A stretch of DNA of 33,174 nucleotides from contig JAOBWK010000083.1 of the NCBI GenBank assembly GCA_025463305.1, forward strand, positions 1 through 33,174, read 5' to 3'. The notes beneath the pieces are model-generated. The model was not told where the DNA came from, made no database searches, and saw only the letters and a list, made by a program, of their open reading frames with translations. This DNA is from Ilumatobacteraceae bacterium. Its GTDB lineage: Bacteria; Actinomycetota; Acidimicrobiia; Acidimicrobiales; Ilumatobacteraceae. The position numbers and the translations under genes are program-made. Shown in pieces: positions 8,116 through 15,781 of the stretch (positions are counted from its first letter, which is position 1; each line of letters begins with the position of its first letter).

Positions 8116-8832
8116 ATGGCGGGGTTGACTGTGGACGTGGAGAAAGGCCTGCACGTCCTCGTCGTCGACGACGAACCGTCGATCGTGGACGCCGTCGCGA
8201 CGGCACTCCGCTACGAGGGCTATGAGGTCAGTGAGGCGCGCACCGGCCGGGCCGGGCTCTCGGCGGCGCAGACCTCCGCGCCGGACCTGATCGTGCTCGA
8301 CGTGATGCTGCCAGACGTCGACGGCTTCGAGATCGCCCGTCGGATCCGCGCCGACGGGTTGACGACGCCCATCCTGTTCCTCACGGCACGTGATTCGCTC
8401 GACGACAAGAAGCAGGGCTTCTCGGCGGGCGCCGACGACTACGTGACCAAGCCGTTCTCCTTGGCGGAGATCGTGATGCGCGTCCGCGCGATCCTCCAAC
8501 GCACCGGTGCCCAGCGCGTCGCGGCCGACAACCGGCTGCACTTCGCCGACGTCACGCTCGACGCCGACACTCGCGAGGTGTGGCGGACGGGCAACCCGAT
8601 CGAGCTCACGGCCACCGAGTTCAACCTGCTCCGCTTCTTCCTCTTGAACCCGCGTCGGGTGATGGGCAAGCCGCAGATCCTCGATCATGTCTGGCACTAC
8701 GACTTCGACGGCGACTCCAACATCTTGGAGACGTACATCAGCTACCTCCGCAAGAAGCTCAACCAGTTCGGCCCGCCGCTGATCCACACCGTCCGTCTCG
8801 TGGGGTACGTGCTCCGTGAGTCGGACGAGTAG
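8116..8832 (+). CDS. OmpR-family response regulator (MprA-like)
   Basis: The DNA-binding output of the two-component pair with the kinase encoded next, 238 residues. The receiver domain carries the acidic pair in VLVVDDEPSIVDA, phospho-acceptor Asp62 in LIVLDVMLPDVDG, a conserved Thr in LFLTARD and Lys112 in DYVTKPFSL. The C-terminal winged helix includes IELTATEFNLLRFFLLNP and the recognition-helix region SNILETYISYLRKKL, ending HTVRLVGYVLR. ATG 8116 is preferred; the frame is open to 8089 and later GTG codons (8131, 8137) are also possible. The stop abuts the kinase start (TAG then ATG at 8833). Co-location with haem and flavin redox genes suggests those are its targets. Confidence 0.93.
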   Translation: MAGLTVDVEKGLHVLVVDDEPSIVDAVATALRYEGYEVSEARTGRAGLSAAQTSAPDLIVLDVMLPDVDGFEIARRIRADGLTTPILFLTARDSLDDKKQGFSAGADDYVTKPFSLAEIVMRVRAILQRTGAQRVAADNRLHFADVTLDADTREVWRTGNPIELTATEFNLLRFFLLNPRRVMGKPQILDHVWHYDFDGDSNILETYISYLRKKLNQFGPPLIHTVRLVGYVLRESDE

Positions 8833-10305
8833 ATGTCGCTCCGCGCCCGACTGCTCCTCGCCACGATCCTCGTCGCGCTCACGGCGCTGACCGTTGCCGG
8901 CTTCGTCACCTACACGGCGTTCTCACGCTCGCAACTGCGTCAGATCGACGACACCCTGCAGCGCACTCACGAGCCGATCGAACAGGCCGTCGCCGACAAC
9001 CCCGGTGATCCGCGCCGGGCGATCGAGGTCGTCGCTCCCGGCACGTTCGTGGCGATCGAGGCACCGGACGGATCGGTCGAGTTCGTCATCCCGGCGCGCA
9101 GCTCCGGTCGCGACGCGGTGTCGGTCGACATCAACGGCGTGTCGCCGCCTCAGACCGTGGAGCAAGCCGGCGCGTTCGACGTGCCGGCGTTCTACACCGT
9201 CGCCGCGAACGACTCGGACTCCGATGCACGCCTGCGCCTGCGCGTCTCGCGGCTGTCCGATGGACGGGTGCTGCTCATCGGCGAATCGCTGGAGGAGGCC
9301 GACGACTCCGCGCACCGCCTGCTGCTGATCGAGGTGTTCGTCGCGTCGATCGCCCTCCTCGTCGCGGGTCTGCTGGGTTGGGTGCTGGTGCGGATCGGGC
9401 TGCGTCCGCTGCGCAGCGTCGAGGAGACGGCGCTCGTCATCGCGGCCGGCGGAGACCTCGAGCAGGACCTGCCGGGCGCGGACCGATCGACCGAGACGGG
9501 CAAGCTGGCGCGCGCGTTGAACACGATGCTCGGCCGGATCCGCGATGCGTTCGCTGAGCGCGACGCCACCGAGGCCCAGCTGCGCGCATCCGAGGAGCGG
9601 ATGCGCCGGTTCGTGGCCGACGTGTCACACGAGTTGCGCACGCCGTTGGCCGCCGTCAGCGCCTACACCGAGCTGTTCGAGCGCGGCGCGCGCGACCGGC
9701 CGGAGGACCTCGCCCGGGCGATGCGAGGGATCGGCGTCGAGACCGACCGCATGCACGAGCTCGTCGAGGAGCTGCTGCTCCTCGCCAACCTCGACGAGGG
9801 ACGCCCGCTCGGGCGCGCCCGCGTCGATCTCAACGAGGTGATCGTCGACGCGATCACGGCCGCCCGCGCAGTGGCCCCGGACTGGCCGATCACGCTGCGC
9901 GTCTCCGGGGTCGTCAGCGTGCAGGGCGACGCGAACCGGTTGCGGCAGGTGCTCGACAACGTCTTCGCCAACGTGCGCACCCACACGCCGCGCGGCACGA
10001 CGGCAGCCGTGCAGCTGGGCATCCGGGACGAGATGGTGTCGCTCGTCATCCAGGACAACGGTCCCGGGATGTCGCCGGCCCAGGCCGAACGCATCTTCGA
10101 GCGCTTCTACCGCTCCGACGCGTCGCGGTCGCGCGCCTCGGGTGGCTCCGGGCTCGGCATGGCCATCGTCCATGCGATCATCGAGGCGCACGGCGGCCGG
10201 ATCCGCGTCGAGGCACCACCGAACGGCGGACTGCGCGTGCTGATCGAGCTCCCCGTCGACGCCGAGTCGGTCTCGCCGCTCGAGGAGGACGACAGCGATG
10301 GATGA
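8833..10305 (+). CDS. HAMP-containing sensor histidine kinase (MprB-like)
   Basis: A membrane sensor of 490 residues. Helix 1 (about 5-27, LLLATILVALTALTVAGFV) and helix 2 (about 160-184, IEVFVASIALLVAGLLGW) bracket an extracytoplasmic sensor of about 130 residues with no recognised domain. A HAMP linker follows (to about 235). The HisKA H-box is FVADVSHELRTPLAAVSAY with phospho-acceptor His266. The ATPase domain has an N-box near 375 (NVFANVRTHTPRG), a G1 box DNGPGMSP near 408, FERFYR, and a G2 box GGSGLGMAIV near 437. It starts one base after the regulator stop and its end overlaps the next gene by 8 bases, so all three are one transcript. The stimulus is unknown; a redox or metal cue fits the neighbours. 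Confidence 0.95.
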   Translation: MSLRARLLLATILVALTALTVAGFVTYTAFSRSQLRQIDDTLQRTHEPIEQAVADNPGDPRRAIEVVAPGTFVAIEAPDGSVEFVIPARSSGRDAVSVDINGVSPPQTVEQAGAFDVPAFYTVAANDSDSDARLRLRVSRLSDGRVLLIGESLEEADDSAHRLLLIEVFVASIALLVAGLLGWVLVRIGLRPLRSVEETALVIAAGGDLEQDLPGADRSTETGKLARALNTMLGRIRDAFAERDATEAQLRASEERMRRFVADVSHELRTPLAAVSAYTELFERGARDRPEDLARAMRGIGVETDRMHELVEELLLLANLDEGRPLGRARVDLNEVIVDAITAARAVAPDWPITLRVSGVVSVQGDANRLRQVLDNVFANVRTHTPRGTTAAVQLGIRDEMVSLVIQDNGPGMSPAQAERIFERFYRSDASRSRASGGSGLGMAIVHAIIEAHGGRIRVEAPPNGGLRVLIELPVDAESVSPLEEDDSDG

Positions 10306-10837
10306 CTTCTGGTGGTACGCCACACGGTCGAGCGGCATCGTCGCGACGCTGCTCGCCGTGGCGTCGCTCGTGTGGGGCTTCTTCTTCTCGTCGCGCAACA
10401 CGGGCGGCCGGCGCAAGCCGAACTGGTGGCTCGACCTCCACAACAACCTCGGCGGTCTCGCCCTGATCTTCACCGGCGTGCACGTCGTGACCGCGTTCTT
10501 CGACAGCAACGCAGGCATCGGCATCGCCCAGGTGTTCGTGCCGGGCACGGGTCACTCCCTCGCCTGGGCGGTGTCGTGGGGCGTGCTCGCGATGTACCTG
10601 TTCGCCCTCACCGTGTTCAGCTCGTGGCCGAAGAAGCGCTTCTCGCGTCGCGTCTGGCGGATCGTGCACCTGACGTCGGTCGCCGCGGTGGTGTTCGCGC
10701 TGCTGCACGCGTACCAGCTCGGCAGCGACGCGCAGCGCGGCGTGTTCCAGGCCGGCATCGTGGTCGTCTCGGCGTTCGGGGTCTACGCGCTGTGCGTGCG
10801 GCTGCTCGGACTGGCCCTGCGCCGCACCCGCGACTGA
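10298..10837 (+). CDS. Ferric-reductase-like transmembrane haem protein
   Basis: A 179-residue integral membrane protein of the ferric-reductase-like transmembrane superfamily (related to MsrQ and NOX haem cores). Five or more hydrophobic helices are seen. Two histidine pairs at the spacing used to ligate stacked b-type haems are present: His48/His62 (LHNNLGGLALIFTGVH) and His124/His137 (VHLTSVAAVVFALLH). There is no FAD/NAD-binding domain, so it needs separate electron donors. The start lies inside the 3' end of the kinase gene (8-base overlap), and the FMN-binding gene follows 63 bases later. Likely role: moving electrons across the membrane to the flavinylated neighbour. The electron source and terminal acceptor are unknown. 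Confidence 0.85.
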   Translation: MDDFWWYATRSSGIVATLLAVASLVWGFFFSSRNTGGRRKPNWWLDLHNNLGGLALIFTGVHVVTAFFDSNAGIGIAQVFVPGTGHSLAWAVSWGVLAMYLFALTVFSSWPKKRFSRRVWRIVHLTSVAAVVFALLHAYQLGSDAQRGVFQAGIVVVSAFGVYALCVRLLGLALRRTRD

Positions 10838-10900
10838 CTCTCAGGCTGTTCTGATCTGCCTCCCAGGGTGGGCCCATGCCCGGCTGGTTCGCTGGGGTGC

Positions 10901-11689
10901 ATGAGCACCGCCCCGCGATCGAACCAGGTCGGCGATCCCCTTCTGCGTCGCCCGGCGGCACCGCGACCGCTCGCCGAGCCCCCGTACCGTCCGAGCGGAA
11001 GCACCCCGCCGCCACCGCCGCCCCCGATGATGTCGCCACCGAACGACGCCGCGCGGCGCCTCGCCGCACTGCAGTCCCGCACGGCGTCGGGTGGCTCGAA
11101 GCGCAAGCATCCGGCCCGCGGGGCCCGTGCCGGTGCGCTGGCCGTGAGCTGCCTCACCACCGCAGGGCTGACGTTCTGGTTCTCGCAGCAGAGCACCTCG
11201 AGTGCCGGACAGACGACCGCGCTGCCGGGTCTGGCGACCCCGATCCCCGTCACGCCCGCGACATCAGCGACGACACCAGCCCTGACGCCAACCACCACAG
11301 GTACGACGGCTGCGGCCGGCTCGACCGCGACGACGCCCGTCACGACGCCCACGTCCGCAGCACCTGCCACCACCGTCGCCGCTGCCGCGGCCACGACGCA
11401 GGCGTTCGACGGCTCCGCGATCGACACCCGCTACGGGCCGGTCCAGGTGCAGGTCCAGATCACCGGTGGCAAGGTGTCCGACATCGCCGTGCTCGAGTAC
11501 CCGACCGGCCACCGGTCCGATCAGATCAACGCCGACGCCCTTCCCATCCTGCGGACCGAGACGCTCGCCGCCCAGAGCGCGCACGTCGACTCCGTCTCCG
11601 GCGCGACGTACACGAGCAACGCCTACGTGCAGTCGCTGCAGTCGGCCATCGACCAGGCCCGTGCGGCCGGCGCGACCACGCTCGTCTGA
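10901..11689 (+). CDS. Membrane-anchored FMN-binding (flavinylated) protein
   Basis: A 262-residue redox protein. A cytoplasmic proline-rich N-terminus (PPPPPPPMM) is followed by basic residues and a single membrane helix (ALAVSCLTTAGLTFWF). A long Thr/Ala/Pro linker leads to the C-terminal FMN_bind domain, from about residue 170 (IDTRYGPVQVQVQITGGKVS). The segment DSVSGATYTSNAY carries the S-G-A-T flavinylation motif, with Thr236 as the probable site of covalent FMN attachment by an ApbE-type transferase. No apbE is in the window. Paired with the haem protein upstream, it probably accepts electrons on the outer face. ATG 10901 is chosen because upstream residues look untranslated. Confidence 0.88.
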   Translation: MSTAPRSNQVGDPLLRRPAAPRPLAEPPYRPSGSTPPPPPPPMMSPPNDAARRLAALQSRTASGGSKRKHPARGARAGALAVSCLTTAGLTFWFSQQSTSSAGQTTALPGLATPIPVTPATSATTPALTPTTTGTTAAAGSTATTPVTTPTSAAPATTVAAAAATTQAFDGSAIDTRYGPVQVQVQITGGKVSDIAVLEYPTGHRSDQINADALPILRTETLAAQSAHVDSVSGATYTSNAYVQSLQSAIDQARAAGATTLV

Positions 11690-11694
11690 TCGGC

Positions 11695-11724
11695 ACGCGA
11701 TCCGGACACACGCGATCCGGACAC
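11695..11724 (+). repeat. Tandem 15-base direct repeat
   Basis: ACGCGATCCGGACAC at 11695-11709 is repeated exactly at 11710-11724. It lies just after the FMN-binding gene stop and upstream of the metal-operon promoter. It may be a tandem duplication or part of an upstream regulatory site. Confidence 0.6.
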
Positions 11725-11733
11725 ATCGTGAGG

Positions 11734-11761
11734 TTCACGGCGCGAACGCGCCGTGTATCAT
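11734..11761 (+). promoter_or_regulatory. Promoter of the MgtE-like/NRAMP operon
   Basis: TTCACG (11734-11739, 4/6 to the -35 consensus), a 16-base spacer and TATCAT (11756-11761, 5/6 to the -10 consensus). It implies a transcript start near 11768 and a 5' UTR of about 165 bases carrying a small leader ORF. Confidence 0.5.
11736..11755. promoter_or_regulatory. Palindromic operator filling the promoter spacer
   Basis: CACGGCGCG (11736-11744), AA, CGCGCCGTG (11747-11755): perfect 9-base arms ending directly at the -10 box. The placement suits a repressor, or an activator acting on the spacer, such as a metal-responsive regulator. The identity of the binder is unknown. Confidence 0.5.
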
Positions 11762-11804
11762 CCACCCGGCGAATCGACCTGCAGCACGGACGGAGGTGGC
11801 ACTC

Positions 11805-11873
11805 ATGAGAAACGAACCTCCGAGTACCCAGCCCACGTCCGTGCTCGCGAACGGGCCTCGGCCACTGAGCTGA
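11805..11873 (+). CDS. Putative 22-residue leader peptide of the metal-transport operon
   Basis: ATG 11805 is preceded by GGAGGT (11792-11797) at 7-base spacing, one of the strongest ribosome binding sites in the window. The 22-codon ORF ends at TGA 11873, 58 bases before the MgtE-like gene. It has five prolines, including a Glu-Pro-Pro run near the start (MRNEPPSTQP) and Pro-Arg-Pro near the end. Codons AGA and CCT are unusual for this GC-rich DNA. Known Mg2+-responsive leader peptides such as enterobacterial MgtL are also short and proline-rich; equivalence here is inference. It could instead be a chance ORF. Confidence 0.45.
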   Translation: MRNEPPSTQPTSVLANGPRPLS

Positions 11874-11931
11874 CCCGCGCGAGCGACGGCGTCCCCCCGT
11901 CTCGTTCGTAGTTGTCCCCTGGGAGGTCGCG

Positions 11932-13248
11932 ATGGCTCATCCGTCGAAGATGTTGTTCCCCGTGCGCCAGCGCGCGGCCCGTGTCACGCAGAACCGCCGC
12001 GTGCGCGATCAGTTGGTGTCCGTCGCCGGGTTGATCGGCCGCCCGGTCACCCTGCGCGACGGTCGCGATGTCGGCCGCGTCGTCGACTTCGTCGTGCGCG
12101 GCACCGATCGCGGCTACCCCGGCGTGACGGGCCTCGTCGCGCGCGTCGGTCGGCGGCGCGTGTTCGTGCCGATCGCCGATGTCGCCGAGCTCCGCCCCAC
12201 CGGTGTGACCATGTCGACCTCCCACCTCGACGTGCGCGACTTCGAGCGTCGCGACGGTGAGGTGCTGCTGATGGGCGACGTCGTCGACCACCAACTGGTG
12301 GACATCGACGGTGTCCAGATCGTGCGCGCCTCGGATCTCTACCTGTCGGGAGCCGCCGGTCCGGTGCGGCTCGTCGGGGTCGAGGTGGGTGTCGGCACGC
12401 TGCTGCGCCGGCTCGGCCCGGCCCGCTTCCGCACCCGGGCGACGCCCGAGCGCGTCATCGACTGGGCCGACATCGAGCCACTCAGCCGCGCGGGGGCGGT
12501 GCAGATCGATCGCAGCCGCAGCGAGCTCCGTCGCCTGCGCCCCGGCGATCTCGCCGACCTGCTCGAGCAGGTCGGCCAGCCCCAGCGCGATCAGCTCGTC
12601 GACTCGCTCGACGTCGACCTCGCGGCCGACGCGCTGGAGGAGATGTCCGAGCAGCAGCGCGACGAGGTGATCCGCAACCTCGACACCCAACGCGCCGCGC
12701 TGATCATCGCCGAGATGGAGCCGGACGAGGCGGTGGAGGTGCTGCGCGAGATCGACGATGATCGCCGCGACACGATCGTCGACCAGATGCCCGCGGCGGC
12801 CGGTGCGGCGCTGCGCAGCCTGCTCGGCTACGCCGAGGGCTCGGCGGGCGGCATCATGACGACGGTGCTCGTGCTGGCGCGTGAGCACGAGACGGTGCGC
12901 GAGGTGACGGCGCGGCTGCGCAGCTTCGCCGAGCACCGCTCGGACATCGACGGCGTGCTCATCGTCGGCGCCGATGGCGCGCTGCTCGACGACGTGTCGC
13001 TGTTCGAGTTGATCGCCGCCGGTCCGGAGCGCTCGATGCTGTCGCTCGTCGGGCCGCCGTGGCCCATCGTCGTCAGCGCCGACGCCTCGCTCGACGAGGT
13101 CATCGACGCGACGCTGTCGAACCGGCGCGGCTCGATCGTCGTCGCCGACGACGCCGGGCGCCCGCTCGGCCGGATCCTCGCGGACGACGTGCTCGACGCG
13201 CTCACGCCCGGCCGCGCCGGCATCCACCGAGACGTGGGCGAGCAGTGA
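11932..13248 (+). CDS. Free-standing MgtE-type cytosolic sensor (PRC barrels, MgtE_N, CBS)
   Basis: A 438-residue soluble protein with no membrane segment. Residues about 28-90 form a PRC-barrel-like unit (LIGRPVTLRDGRDVGRVVDF), with a second, similar unit about 97-150. Residues about 195-300 match the MgtE N-terminal superhelix (RLRPGDLADLLEQ, MEPDEAVEVLREID). Residues about 300-430 are paired CBS domains beginning with the MgtE-like GYAEGSAGGIMTT. In MgtE these two modules bind Mg2+ and gate the channel; here the membrane channel domain is absent. The stop overlaps the start of the NRAMP gene (GTGA, 13245-13248), so the pair is translationally coupled. It probably regulates that transporter. 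GGGAGG (11920-11925) precedes ATG 11932. Confidence 0.88.
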   Translation: MAHPSKMLFPVRQRAARVTQNRRVRDQLVSVAGLIGRPVTLRDGRDVGRVVDFVVRGTDRGYPGVTGLVARVGRRRVFVPIADVAELRPTGVTMSTSHLDVRDFERRDGEVLLMGDVVDHQLVDIDGVQIVRASDLYLSGAAGPVRLVGVEVGVGTLLRRLGPARFRTRATPERVIDWADIEPLSRAGAVQIDRSRSELRRLRPGDLADLLEQVGQPQRDQLVDSLDVDLAADALEEMSEQQRDEVIRNLDTQRAALIIAEMEPDEAVEVLREIDDDRRDTIVDQMPAAAGAALRSLLGYAEGSAGGIMTTVLVLAREHETVREVTARLRSFAEHRSDIDGVLIVGADGALLDDVSLFELIAAGPERSMLSLVGPPWPIVVSADASLDEVIDATLSNRRGSIVVADDAGRPLGRILADDVLDALTPGRAGIHRDVGEQ

Positions 13249-14507
13249 ACGTCTCCGCCACCCAGCTCCGCGCCGGTCTGCGCCGTCGGCTGCGTCGTCC
13301 CCTCGTGCTCCTCGCCGTGCTCGGCCCCGGGCTGATCGCGGCCAACGCCGGCAACGATGCGGGCGGCATCCTGTCGTACGCCTCGGCAGGCGCGCAGTAC
13401 GCGTACCGGACGCTGTTCATCATGGTGCTGATCACGGTCGCGCTCGTCGTGGTGCAGGAGATGTCGGCACGCATCGGCGCCACCACGGGCAACGGCCTCG
13501 TGTCGCTGATGCGCGAGCAGTTCTCGCTGCGCGTCGCGACCTTCTCCGTCGGCTGCCTGCTGATCGCCAACCTCGGTCTCGTCGTGTCCGAGTTCGCCGG
13601 CGTCGGCGCGGCGATGGAGCTGCTCGGGGTATCGCGCTACGTGTCGATCCCGATCGCCGCGCTGGGCATCTGGGCCGTCGTCATCTTCGGCTCGTACCGC
13701 TACGCCGAGCGAGTGTTCATCCTGCTGTCGTTGGTGTTCCTCGCGTACCCCATCTCGGCGGTGCTCGGCCATCCGAAGTGGTCGCGGGTCGCCGCCGACT
13801 CGGCGCTGCCACACCTGCTCGCCAGCCGCAGCTTCCTGTTCCTCGTGGTGGCGCTGATCGGCACCACCATCACGCCGTACATGCAGCTGTACCAGACGGC
13901 CGCGGTGGTCGAGCGGGGTTCGAAGCCGGCCGATCTGCGCAACATCCGCATCGACTCGATCACCGGCTCGGTGTTCGCCAACATCATCAGCATGTCGATC
14001 ATCATCGCCACGGCCGCCACCATCGGCGGCTCGGGTGCGCTGCGCTCGGCCAAGGAGGCCGCTCAGGCGCTCGTGCCCGTCGCCGGCGCCTCGGCCGAGA
14101 AGCTGTTCGCTGTCGGCCTGCTCGGTGCCTCGCTGCTCGCCGCGGCGGTGGTGCCGCTGGCGACGTCGTACGCGCTCGCCGAGGCCATCGGCGTCGAGCG
14201 CAGCGTGTCACGCAAGTTCCGCGACGCCAAGGCGTTCCTCGGGCTGTTCACCGCGCAGGTCCTCGTCGGCGCCATCATCGCGCTCGCGCCGGGCAACCTC
14301 GTCGACCTGCTGCTCAACATGCAGTTCCTCAACGGGCTGATCTCACCGGTGCTGCTGGTCTTCATCCTGATCCTCGCCAACCGGCGCACCCTGATGGGCG
14401 ACAACGCCAACGGTCCGAAGTTCAAGACCCTGGCGACGGTCTGCACGGTCGGCGTCGCCGGCCTGGCTGCGTTCGTCGCCGTGCAGAGCATCGCCACCCT
14501 GTTCTGA
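13245..14507 (+). CDS. NRAMP-family divalent metal transporter, non-canonical metal-site motifs
   Basis: An integral membrane transporter of 420 residues with about 11 hydrophobic helices. TM1 reads GPGLIAANAGNDAGGILSY: the canonical NRAMP Asp-Pro-Gly-Asn is replaced by an Asn37-Asp38-Ala-Gly-Gly arrangement. TM6 has GTTITPYMQ (206-214) where classical Mn/Fe NRAMPs have Met-Pro-His. Such changes occur in NRAMP-related branches, some of which transport Mg2+, so the substrate may be Mg2+ or Mn2+ rather than Fe2+. The GTG start overlaps the stop of the MgtE-like sensor gene; the longer open frame back to 13059 is a shadow of that gene. Specificity is inference, family assignment is firm. Confidence 0.9.
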   Translation: MNVSATQLRAGLRRRLRRPLVLLAVLGPGLIAANAGNDAGGILSYASAGAQYAYRTLFIMVLITVALVVVQEMSARIGATTGNGLVSLMREQFSLRVATFSVGCLLIANLGLVVSEFAGVGAAMELLGVSRYVSIPIAALGIWAVVIFGSYRYAERVFILLSLVFLAYPISAVLGHPKWSRVAADSALPHLLASRSFLFLVVALIGTTITPYMQLYQTAAVVERGSKPADLRNIRIDSITGSVFANIISMSIIIATAATIGGSGALRSAKEAAQALVPVAGASAEKLFAVGLLGASLLAAAVVPLATSYALAEAIGVERSVSRKFRDAKAFLGLFTAQVLVGAIIALAPGNLVDLLLNMQFLNGLISPVLLVFILILANRRTLMGDNANGPKFKTLATVCTVGVAGLAAFVAVQSIATLF

Positions 14508-14523
14508 GTCGAGGCGCTCCGCG

Positions 14524-15699
14524 TCAGGCCCCGCCGTTGATCACCATGGCGGGCAGCACCGCACAGCCGTTCGCGCACGGTTCCGACACCACTGCCTGGT
14601 GGTGCCCGTCGGGCGCGATCCACAGGTCGAGCAGGCGCTGGTCCGGGTGCAGCTGGAACATCGGCGTCGGTCCACCGGCGAGCGCACCGGTGGCGCGGTC
14701 GATCGTGTAGGCGATGCCCGACCGGATGCCGACCAGCAAGGCCGTCGAGCTCCCGGGGTCCGCCTCCACGAGCCAACCGCCCGTCTCGGCCGGCTCGGTG
14801 ATGACGTTCTGATCGGATCCGTCGGACCCTTCGACGTCGACGCGCGTCGGGTCACCACCGAAGACGTCCGCACCCGATGCCACGACGCGGTCGTTGCTCA
14901 ACGACAGCAGGATCACCGGAGCGCCCGGCGGAGACGGAAGCTCGGTCCACGTCGTGCCTCCATCGTTCGAGAGGGTCCGCATCTGGCCGACGGGCCCGCC
15001 GGTGACGAGCAGAGCGTCGTCGTTCGTGAACGTGAGGTTGCCGTAGATGGTGGAGGTCAGCGGCGTGATCTCCTTCCCGTTCCGCAGCAGGCCGGGCCCG
15101 GACACGCTCTGGGCCGTGTTGCCCTCCACCTGGGTGAGGATGTACACGGCGCCCTTGTGCTCGACGACGTGCGCGGCGAGCGGCCCCGCGTCACCGATCG
15201 ACGGCGGGACGGCGAGACTGCCGAGCGACGTGACGTCGCCGGATCGACTGACGCCGAACACCTCGACCGACGTGGGGCCGGTGGTCGACACCGCGACGAA
15301 GCCTCCCAGGACGGCGCCGACGCCGATCAGCTGGCCGAGCCCCTCCGCCCGCACGGCCAGCCCGATGCTGGTGTCGACGAGCAGCCAGCCGCCGGCATCG
15401 GTGGGGGCGGCGATGGCGCTCGGATCGTTCGCGACGACGGCGGTCGGGCCGCCCTTGAACGCGTTCGATGCGATCTGATCGAAGATCTCGGGCCAGTCAG
15501 CGTTCGGTCCCGGCGCGGGACCGGTGGCCGGGGTCGTCACGGGAGTCGTGGTGGCAGGACCGGTCGTGGCCGCTGCCGCGGACGTCGTCGTGGCGGCTGC
15601 GGTTGTTGCCGAACCGGCCGAGTGCGAGCTCGACGCACACGCCGCCAGCAACGTCAGCGTCGCGCTGATCCCGAACCATCGACCTGACCGAACCCGCAT
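14524..15699 (-). CDS. Secreted lipoprotein with BNR/Asp-box beta-propeller-like fold
   Basis: A 391-residue exported lipoprotein. The N-terminus has a positive start (MRVRSGRW), a hydrophobic core and a lipobox LLAAC with Cys21 as the probable lipidated residue. A Thr/Ala-rich linker (about 24-65) follows. The body is beta-rich; one clear Asp-box (SNDGGTTW) marks BNR-type propeller blades. A C-terminal Cys pair (EPCANGCAVLP) could form a disulfide. A GGAGGAG lies about 9 bases before ATG 15699. It converges on the NRAMP gene with 16 bases between the stops, and diverges from the ArsR-SRPBCC gene. No enzymatic residues are recognised and function is unknown. Confidence 0.8.
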   Translation of the reverse strand: MRVRSGRWFGISATLTLLAACASSSHSAGSATTAAATTTSAAAATTGPATTTPVTTPATGPAPGPNADWPEIFDQIASNAFKGGPTAVVANDPSAIAAPTDAGGWLLVDTSIGLAVRAEGLGQLIGVGAVLGGFVAVSTTGPTSVEVFGVSRSGDVTSLGSLAVPPSIGDAGPLAAHVVEHKGAVYILTQVEGNTAQSVSGPGLLRNGKEITPLTSTIYGNLTFTNDDALLVTGGPVGQMRTLSNDGGTTWTELPSPPGAPVILLSLSNDRVVASGADVFGGDPTRVDVEGSDGSDQNVITEPAETGGWLVEADPGSSTALLVGIRSGIAYTIDRATGALAGGPTPMFQLHPDQRLLDLWIAPDGHHQAVVSEPCANGCAVLPAMVINGGA

Positions 15700-15781
15700 G
15701 CCCTGTTCTCCTCCGGTCTTCGCCTCGAGAAACCGAGTGCACCGTTCCCCCTTCAGCCTGTCAGCACACCAACATCCGGGG

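Noticed and set aside
11762..11931. Possible yybP-ykoY or M-box riboswitch before the metal operon
   Set aside because: I could not find the conserved cores of either class. The leader ORF with a strong ribosome binding site is the better-supported element.
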